This document shows positions 7,663-10,926 of a stretch of 10,926 nucleotides of DNA, one piece after another. Below the pieces are notes generated by a model. That model had not been told where the DNA came from. It saw only the letters and a program-made list of their open reading frames with translations, and made no database searches. Source of the stretch: Verrucomicrobiales bacterium (GTDB taxonomy: Bacteria; Verrucomicrobiota; Verrucomicrobiia; Limisphaerales; UBA9464); NCBI GenBank assembly GCA_003445095.1, contig DLVS01000077.1, positions 1 to 10,926 of the forward strand, written 5' to 3'. The position numbers were made by a program, and so were the translations under genes. Numbering within the stretch: position 1 is the stretch's first letter; the number at the start of each line of letters is the position of its first letter.

Positions 7663-7717
7663 ACGCCAGGAGCTAGAGGAATCGCTTGCGTTCGCTCGAT
7701 TGATCCTAAATTCCTGA
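7526..7717 (+). CDS. Possible small overlapping gene, 63 residues
   Basis: This ATG lies inside the tail of the protease gene in another frame. It is preceded by AGGAG (7517-7521) at 4 bases spacing, the best ribosome binding site in the window. The 63-residue product overlaps the protease by 137 bases and extends 55 bases beyond it. It has a Thr/Pro-rich first half, a basic stretch (RRIPKWKPHKRVR) and a charged terminal helix (EVERQELEESLAFARLIL). I do not recognise a family. It could be a third component of the protease module, or chance coding opposite a low-complexity tail. The start signal and the continuation past the protease stop are the arguments for it. Confidence 0.4.
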   Translation: MSTLNQMVGTAPSTTVPPYKTTASPVRRIPKWKPHKRVRLYTKEVERQELEESLAFARLILNS

Positions 7718-7748
7718 ATTTTCCGAAGATAATCTCTCCTGGGAAGAA

Positions 7749-7796
7749 CGCGCCTTTATGCTTGACCGCTCAAGCATGCGCGCTATTTTGGGCGCG
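7749..7796 (+). promoter_or_regulatory. Alternative hairpins before the transposase start
   Basis: ATGCTTGA (7758-7765) pairs perfectly with TCAAGCAT (7770-7777) around CCGC. CGCGC at 7749-7753 can extend the stem with GCGCG at 7778-7782 across a 4-base bulge. The overlapping CGCGC at 7779-7783 can instead pair with GCGCG at 7792-7796, which includes the first base of the GTG start codon. The two outer pairings exclude each other. No T tract follows, so it is not a standard terminator. A role in limiting transposase translation is inference. Confidence 0.35.
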
Positions 7797-8623
7797 TGAA
7801 CAAGCTGACGACCGAAGAACGCAAGCGAGTGGTTTCCTGCCTCGTTGAAGGAATGAGCCTTCGCGCCACGACTCGAATCACCGGAATCCACCGGACGACG
7901 ATTCAGAAGCTTCTCGTTGAACTCGGCGCTGCTTGTTCAGAGTACCAAGATCGAGTCTTCCGTGGGCTCAAGTGCGAGCGTATCCAATGCGACGAAATCT
8001 GGAGTTGGGTGGGGTCTAAGGAGAAGAACACGAGCCCTGCGAAGAAAGCCATCGGCTGGGGTGATTGCTGGACGTGGACGGCCCTTTGCGCGGACACAAA
8101 GTTGATCCCTTGCTGGTTTGTTGGAACCCGGGACGCGTCGTCGGCTTACCACTTTATCAACGACCTTTCTGAACGGCTGGCGAGCCGGGTTCAACTGACC
8201 ACCGACGGTCACAAGGCTTACCTCCAAGCGGTCGAAGACGCCTTCGGATGCGAAGTTGATTACGCCATGCTTATCAAAATCTACGGATCGGCCCCCGAAG
8301 GCCCTGAGGTTCGCTACTCACCCGCGCAATGCATGGGTGCTCGCAAAACTGTCATCAGTGGCCAGCCAAACAGGTACCACATTTCGACCAGCTACTCGGA
8401 GCGATCCAACCTGACAATGCGCATGCAAATGCGCCGATTCACGCGGCTCACCAACGGCTTCTCGAAGAAGCTCGAAAACCACGAAGCGGCGATTGCGCTT
8501 CACTTCATGAACTACAACTTTTGCCGCATCCACATGAGTCTGCGTTGCACGCCCGCAATGGAAGCCGGCGTATCCGACCACGTCTGGAGCCTCGACGAAG
8601 TCATCGCCTTACTAGACCAGTAG
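7796..8623 (+). CDS. IS1-family DDE transposase
   Basis: A 275-residue transposase that is intact and full-length for single-frame IS1-type enzymes. The N terminus carries a helix-turn-helix at about 16-42 (MSLRATTRITGIHRTTIQKLL). The catalytic domain has Cys-Asp66-Glu-Ile-Trp-Ser-Trp, then TTDGHKAYL with Asp137, and ERSNLTMRMQMRRFTR with Glu202, giving a DDE triad. It ends with the NYNFCRIH segment and CTPAMEAGV typical of this group. The start is a GTG, chosen because the family begins MNKL just here. No Shine-Dalgarno sequence is seen, and hairpins lie immediately upstream. In this single-ORF form no frameshift is needed, unlike classical IS1. It presumably acts on the inverted ends at 6368 and 9621, which are the only matching pair around it. 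Confidence 0.93.
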   Translation: MNKLTTEERKRVVSCLVEGMSLRATTRITGIHRTTIQKLLVELGAACSEYQDRVFRGLKCERIQCDEIWSWVGSKEKNTSPAKKAIGWGDCWTWTALCADTKLIPCWFVGTRDASSAYHFINDLSERLASRVQLTTDGHKAYLQAVEDAFGCEVDYAMLIKIYGSAPEGPEVRYSPAQCMGARKTVISGQPNRYHISTSYSERSNLTMRMQMRRFTRLTNGFSKKLENHEAAIALHFMNYNFCRIHMSLRCTPAMEAGVSDHVWSLDEVIALLDQ

Positions 8624-8651
8624 AAATTGGGACGATTGACCGCATCCGGCC

Positions 8652-8680
8652 GCGTGTGCACTGTAACCGGGTGCACACGC
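8652..8680 (+). promoter_or_regulatory. Dyad upstream of the antitoxin-like gene, candidate operator
   Basis: GCGTGTGCAC (8652-8661) and GTGCACACGC (8671-8680) form a perfect 10-base inverted repeat with a 9-base spacer. It ends 11 bases before the TTG start of the antitoxin-like gene. The position fits an operator for autoregulation, common in toxin-antitoxin operons. As RNA it would also make a stable hairpin over the leader; no T tract follows, so termination is unlikely. Confidence 0.5.
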
Positions 8681-8691
8681 AAGAGACATCA

Positions 8692-9231
8692 TTGAACCGG
8701 CAAAAGCTGGAGCAAGTTGTCTTGTTCTTCTTGGAGAAAATAAACAACGTGCATTTGGGCCGAACAAAGCTCATGAAACTCCTCTATTACGTGGATTTTG
8801 ACCACTACGAGAGGCATGGGCGGTCGATAACGTGCGCCAAATACCGGAAACTCCCGCATGGCCCCGTTCCGGAAAAAGCCGATGCCGTGATCAAGGAAAT
8901 GGTCAGCTCCGGTATCGTTAAGTCCGTTAATGTTCCAAGGGGCGATTTCAAGCAAAACCGGCTGATTACGAGCAGCGGTGAATTCGATGCCAGTCTGTTT
9001 TCTGGCGACGAATTGCAAACCTTGGAAGCCGTAGCCAACAAGTGGGAACATTTCACAGCCAAGCAAATCGAAGACGCTTCCCATAAGGAAGCCCCTTGGG
9101 CCAGCACGGATGACGGCAAGGCGATTGACTACGAATTGGCGGAATATCGAACTTCCCTTGAAGCTGAGCCCATAGACGACTGGCTGCGGAAGTCTGCGCA
9201 TTTCTCAAAACTTGTCGAAAGTCTCGTTTGA
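8692..9231 (+). CDS. Panacea-domain (SocA-like) antitoxin
   Basis: A 179-residue protein with the Panacea domain (formerly DUF4065), related to phage GepA and Caulobacter SocA. Visible hallmarks are the helix LGRTKLMKLLYYVDFDHYERHG at 22-43, Ile-Thr-x-x-x-Tyr followed by His-Gly-Pro-Val near 56-59, and a C-terminal half with FSGDELQTLEAVANK then DASHKEAPW. In this family the domain neutralises many unrelated toxin folds, with the antitoxin beside its toxin. The frame is open far upstream through the transposase gene, but homology begins here. The TTG at 8692 is chosen because AAGAG lies 6 bases before it; GTG at 8671 is an alternative. The next gene starts with a TTG overlapping this TGA stop by 4 bases (TTGA), implying translational coupling. 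It lies within the transposon, after the transposase. Confidence 0.85.
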   Translation: MNRQKLEQVVLFFLEKINNVHLGRTKLMKLLYYVDFDHYERHGRSITCAKYRKLPHGPVPEKADAVIKEMVSSGIVKSVNVPRGDFKQNRLITSSGEFDASLFSGDELQTLEAVANKWEHFTAKQIEDASHKEAPWASTDDGKAIDYELAEYRTSLEAEPIDDWLRKSAHFSKLVESLV

Positions 9232-9593
9232 ATGGAGCTGTGTACACGGTTGTTAACCACGCCGTGTTTGACGGTATTGTTGCGGAGCAATCAAGGCTTC
9301 ACCCAAAACTGTCGGCCGATCTTTTGTGGTTAACTGGACGCCTAAAAAATGCGCCAGAAAAGATGGGTGACCGCATTACCGGAGTGAACGCCTCTCTCCC
9401 GGTGTTTAAGGGAAGGTGCAAGGACTCATGCTGCCAGCTTGGGGCCAGTAGTGCTTGGAGGGTGATTTATGCCGTTGATTGCTCAAAATTGACCGTCACA
9501 CTGCTGATCCTTCTGCACAAAAAGGAATGCGAAAACCCTTCAAATAAATATCTGCAACAACAGCTATCTAGGGCTGGATTTGGTATGAGGTGA
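9228..9593 (+). CDS. RelE/ParE-like toxin, partner of the Panacea antitoxin
   Basis: A 121-residue protein whose second half resembles the RelE superfamily. FKGRCKDSC is followed by SAWRVIYAVDCSKLTVTLLILLHKKE, matching the family pattern of a Lys/Arg-rich strand, a Gly/Ser turn, Arg-Val-Ile-Tyr and a last hydrophobic strand ending Lys-Lys-Glu. Family members are usually ribosome-dependent mRNA nucleases (RelE, HigB) or gyrase inhibitors (ParE). The conserved Arg-Val-Ile-Tyr Arg and nearby Lys/Arg residues could be functional, but no active site can be assigned with certainty. The first half, with HPKLSADLLWLTGRLKNAP, is helical. The TTG start overlaps the antitoxin stop by 4 bases; a GTG at 9240 is an alternative. 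Being second after a Panacea antitoxin, in the antitoxin-toxin order, strongly supports the toxin call. The gene ends 17 bases before the right inverted repeat. Confidence 0.7.
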   Translation: MNGAVYTVVNHAVFDGIVAEQSRLHPKLSADLLWLTGRLKNAPEKMGDRITGVNASLPVFKGRCKDSCCQLGASSAWRVIYAVDCSKLTVTLLILLHKKECENPSNKYLQQQLSRAGFGMR

Positions 9594-9609
9594 CGCCAGG
9601 ATTTCAAAG

Positions 9610-9621
9610 TGTACCACTACC
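9610..9621 (-). repeat. Right terminal inverted repeat
   Basis: TGTACCACTACC is the exact complement of the left end at 6368-6379. Read inward from 9621 on the minus strand it begins GGTAGTG, again fitting GGnnnTG. Confidence 0.9.
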
Positions 9622-9629
9622 GGCAAGCC
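9622..9629. repeat. Target-site duplication, right copy
   Basis: GGCAAGCC, identical to 6360-6367 and directly adjoining the right inverted repeat. The sequence after it (CTTGA) contains what was the original TGA stop of the propeller gene, at 9632-9634. Confidence 0.9.
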
Positions 9630-9658
9630 CTTGAACTGGCCCGCGCTACCCGGCTTCT

Positions 9659-10621
9659 ATGAATCTCCGATTCCGCTGCTGGATCTTTTTCGCGTGCGCT
9701 CTTACCGGATCGCTCTGGGCGGCCGACGGACCACTTGCCCCCGAGGAGCCACGCCCCTCTCAGTCGGACACCGAGTTGCGAGGCTGGCTGGAGAATATGG
9801 TTTGGTATCATCGGTTCACTCCAGACGAAGTGAGTGCGGCCACGGGACTAAACGACGCAGCGGTCGCTACCACTTTGACTCGATGGCAAATTCGAGCCGA
9901 CACTCGGCCGAAGATTCCGACGAACGAAGTGTGGCTTTTGCCGTATCCGGGCGGACGCCATCCGCGATTAGGATTTTTTGACGGGGCGATCCGAACCCAA
10001 CGCGAAACCAAGGTCAGCGTATTCCTGCCCTGGCCGGATTCCGGTTATGTTGTGGTGGATGTTCCGGAGGCCATTTTTTGCAACCTAGGTTTGATTTACC
10101 TAGCCCACACCCATGTGCCGACGGTCTGGGAGGCCCAGGGAATCACGTTACCCAAGCGGGAATGGATGCGCACCGAAAACAGCGGTTGGGAAAGCACGAG
10201 AACCTTACCGAACGGCATCGCCTTCGGCACCTTAGTTACCCCCATCGGGCGTGATGCAGTCGCCGTTCGGCTCTGGGTTAGAAACGGAACTGAGGAGCCG
10301 TTGACGGGAATGCGGGCTCAGGTTTGTGCGATGCTGGGTCGGGCCGTCGGCTTCAATGGTCAAACCACTGCGAACAAACTGATCGAAGGCTCGACGGTTG
10401 GGGTTTGCAACCAGGACCAGCGGCGGTGGATTCTCTCGTTTTGGGAGCCCCTGAATCGCGCATGGGAGAACCCGCCCGTGCCCTGTATGCATTCCGACCC
10501 AGCCATTCCCGACTGTCCTCCTGGGGAGACGCGCGAGGCTCGCGGTTGGCTGTGGTTTTATGAAGGCGCCGATGTGCGTGCCGAAATCCGGCGACGGCGC
10601 GATGCGTGGCTGGCGCGGTAA
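9659..10621 (+). CDS. Secreted protein of unknown function
   Basis: A 320-residue protein with a signal peptide at about 1-21, cleaved in Leu-Trp-Ala/Ala-Asp. Residues 43-78 look like a helix-turn-helix-type helical segment (FTPDEVSAATGLNDAAV), odd for an exported protein. The rest is beta-rich with segments such as PYPGGRHPRLGFFDGAI, RETKVSVFLPW and YLAHTHVPTVW. I recall similar uncharacterised proteins in Planctomycetota and Verrucomicrobiota, with no known function. His and Asp residues in these segments could form a metal site, but that is speculation. Before the transposon arrived this gene would have started 24 bases after the propeller gene's stop, making it the third gene of the isomerase operon. 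It now follows the right end of the element by 37 bases, so its transcription may depend on readthrough or on a promoter within the element. The ATG at 9659 fits the signal peptide. Confidence 0.85.
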   Translation: MNLRFRCWIFFACALTGSLWAADGPLAPEEPRPSQSDTELRGWLENMVWYHRFTPDEVSAATGLNDAAVATTLTRWQIRADTRPKIPTNEVWLLPYPGGRHPRLGFFDGAIRTQRETKVSVFLPWPDSGYVVVDVPEAIFCNLGLIYLAHTHVPTVWEAQGITLPKREWMRTENSGWESTRTLPNGIAFGTLVTPIGRDAVAVRLWVRNGTEEPLTGMRAQVCAMLGRAVGFNGQTTANKLIEGSTVGVCNQDQRRWILSFWEPLNRAWENPPVPCMHSDPAIPDCPPGETREARGWLWFYEGADVRAEIRRRRDAWLAR

Positions 10622-10666
10622 CGGCAAGACTAGGTGCCGCCGCCGGAACATTTCCCTCGCGATGGT

Positions 10667-10696
10667 GTTGACCTTTACTAACGAACGTTGACTTTT
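10667..10696 (+). promoter_or_regulatory. Paired GTTGAC repeats before the prepilin gene
   Basis: GTTGACCTTT (10667-10676) and GTTGACTTTT (10687-10696) match at 9 of 10 bases, their starts are exactly 20 bases apart (two helical turns), and they lie just upstream of the prepilin ATG. They may be a regulator site or contain a -35 element. No good -10 was found, and chance is possible. Confidence 0.25.
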
Positions 10697-10701
10697 TTCC
10701 C

Positions 10702-10926
10702 ATGAAACTCCAACGCGCCTCACGTCGGCCCGTCCGCCGCCAAACCGGCTTTACGCTAATTGAGATCATGATCGTAGTGATGATCATCGGTTTGTTGGCC
10801 ATGATCGCGATCCCAAACATCAATGGTTCCCTGGCAACGAGCCGTTACAACGCGATCATCAACAATCTGCGCGTCATCGATAATCAAAAGCAGCTCTGGG
10901 CCGCGGACCAAAAGAAGGGAGATAAC
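10702..10926 (+). CDS. Type IV prepilin-like protein, 3' end outside the window
   Basis: The first 75 residues are present; the gene runs off the window. A basic leader of 16 residues (MKLQRASRRPVRRQTG) is followed by the prepilin cleavage motif Gly16/Phe17-Thr-Leu-Ile-Glu21, with the +5 Glu that guides pilin assembly. A hydrophobic helix (IMIVVMIIGLLAMIAIP) comes next, then the amphipathic start of the pilin helix. Prepilin peptidase cleaves after Gly16 on the cytoplasmic face and methylates the new N terminus. Verrucomicrobiota encode many such proteins, either type II secretion pseudopilins or type IV pilins; which one this is cannot be told without the C-terminal half. The start lies 80 bases after the previous stop, so it may have its own promoter. 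Confidence 0.92.
   Translation, partial: MKLQRASRRPVRRQTGFTLIEIMIVVMIIGLLAMIAIPNINGSLATSRYNAIINNLRVIDNQKQLWAADQKKGDN

Larger units (their letters stand above)
6368..9621 (+). mobile_element. IS1-family element with passenger genes (3,254 bases)
   Basis: The element is bounded by perfect 12-base inverted repeats (GGTAGTGGTACA at 6368; its complement ending at 9621) and an 8-base direct repeat of the target. The ends fit the GGnnnTG pattern known for the IS1 family, and the single transposase inside is of IS1 type. At about 3.25 kb it is far longer than a minimal IS1, because it carries two genes before the transposase region (small basic protein, SDH protease), perhaps a third overlapping one, and two genes after it (Panacea-like antitoxin, RelE-like toxin), all on the + strand. 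No further copy of the end sequence was found inside, so it behaves as one unit, not a composite of two IS copies. It inserted at the last codon of the propeller gene. The family and subgroup are inferred from ends and transposase; a longer-element subgroup such as ISMhu11 is plausible but unverified. Confidence 0.88.

Noticed and set aside
7762..8643. TTGACCGC at 7762-7769 and 8636-8643, a direct repeat bracketing the transposase gene, as if the transposase were a separate nested insertion
   Set aside because: No inverted ends adjoin the two copies on their inner sides, and the left copy lies within a hairpin. The ends at 6368 and 9621 with their exact target repeat explain the transposase better. 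An 8-base match is likely chance.
8329..8691. Upstream extension of the antitoxin-like frame to an ATG at 8329
   Set aside because: The extension overlaps the transposase gene in another frame, has no family resemblance and looks like a shadow of it. The domain begins just after the TTG at 8692, which has an AAGAG site.
10622..10640. Short CGGCA/TGCCG stem after the secreted-protein gene as a terminator
   Set aside because: The stem is only 5 bases and no T tract follows.
1..10926. CRISPR array, tRNA, rRNA or riboswitch
   Set aside because: No regularly spaced repeats, no tRNA-like cloverleaf and no recognisable rRNA or riboswitch core were seen by eye on either strand; a covariance-model search would be the decisive test.

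Overview
The window looks like chromosomal DNA of a Verrucomicrobiota bacterium (Limisphaerales/Pedosphaera-like). This is inferred from the gene mix: a PEP-CTERM protein, a Tat-exported Gfo/Idh/MocA oxidoreductase, a secreted sugar-isomerase TIM barrel, a membrane-anchored PQQ-like propeller protein, a type IV prepilin start, and few Shine-Dalgarno sequences in the host genes. No rRNA or tRNA was recognised.

Layout. Positions 27-1244 hold two small exported proteins on the + strand: one of unknown function, and one PEP-CTERM surface protein followed by a strong intrinsic terminator (1267-1296). Positions 1298-3715 hold two - strand genes: an ApbE FMN transferase, and upstream of it a Tat-exported oxidoreductase with its own terminator (2267-2298). 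A 227-base divergent intergenic region precedes a + strand operon: sugar isomerase/epimerase-like protein (3943), PQQ-like propeller protein (4831) and a secreted protein of unknown function (9659). The window ends in a truncated prepilin gene (10702-10926).

The main discovery is a 3,254-base mobile element at 6368-9621 lying inside that operon. It has perfect 12-base terminal inverted repeats (GGTAGTGGTACA) and is flanked by an 8-base direct repeat (GGCAAGCC at 6360-6367 and 9622-9629). The ends fit the IS1-family pattern GGnnnTG, and the element encodes an IS1-type DDE transposase. Removing the element plus one repeat copy rejoins the operon: the propeller gene regains a TGA stop at 9632-9634, 24 bases before the next ATG. 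In the present sequence the last codon and stop of the propeller gene are spelled largely by the transposon end.

The element carries passenger genes. These are a small basic Gly/Lys-rich protein plus an SDH-family Clp-fold serine protease (genes 6 bases apart), possibly a third small gene overlapping the protease tail in another frame, and a two-gene toxin-antitoxin-like module made of a Panacea/SocA-like antitoxin and a RelE-like toxin. That module has a 10-base dyad upstream that could be its operator. The working model is a 'transporter IS' in which the toxin-antitoxin pair helps retain the element, while the protease module is cargo of unknown, possibly defence or stress, function.
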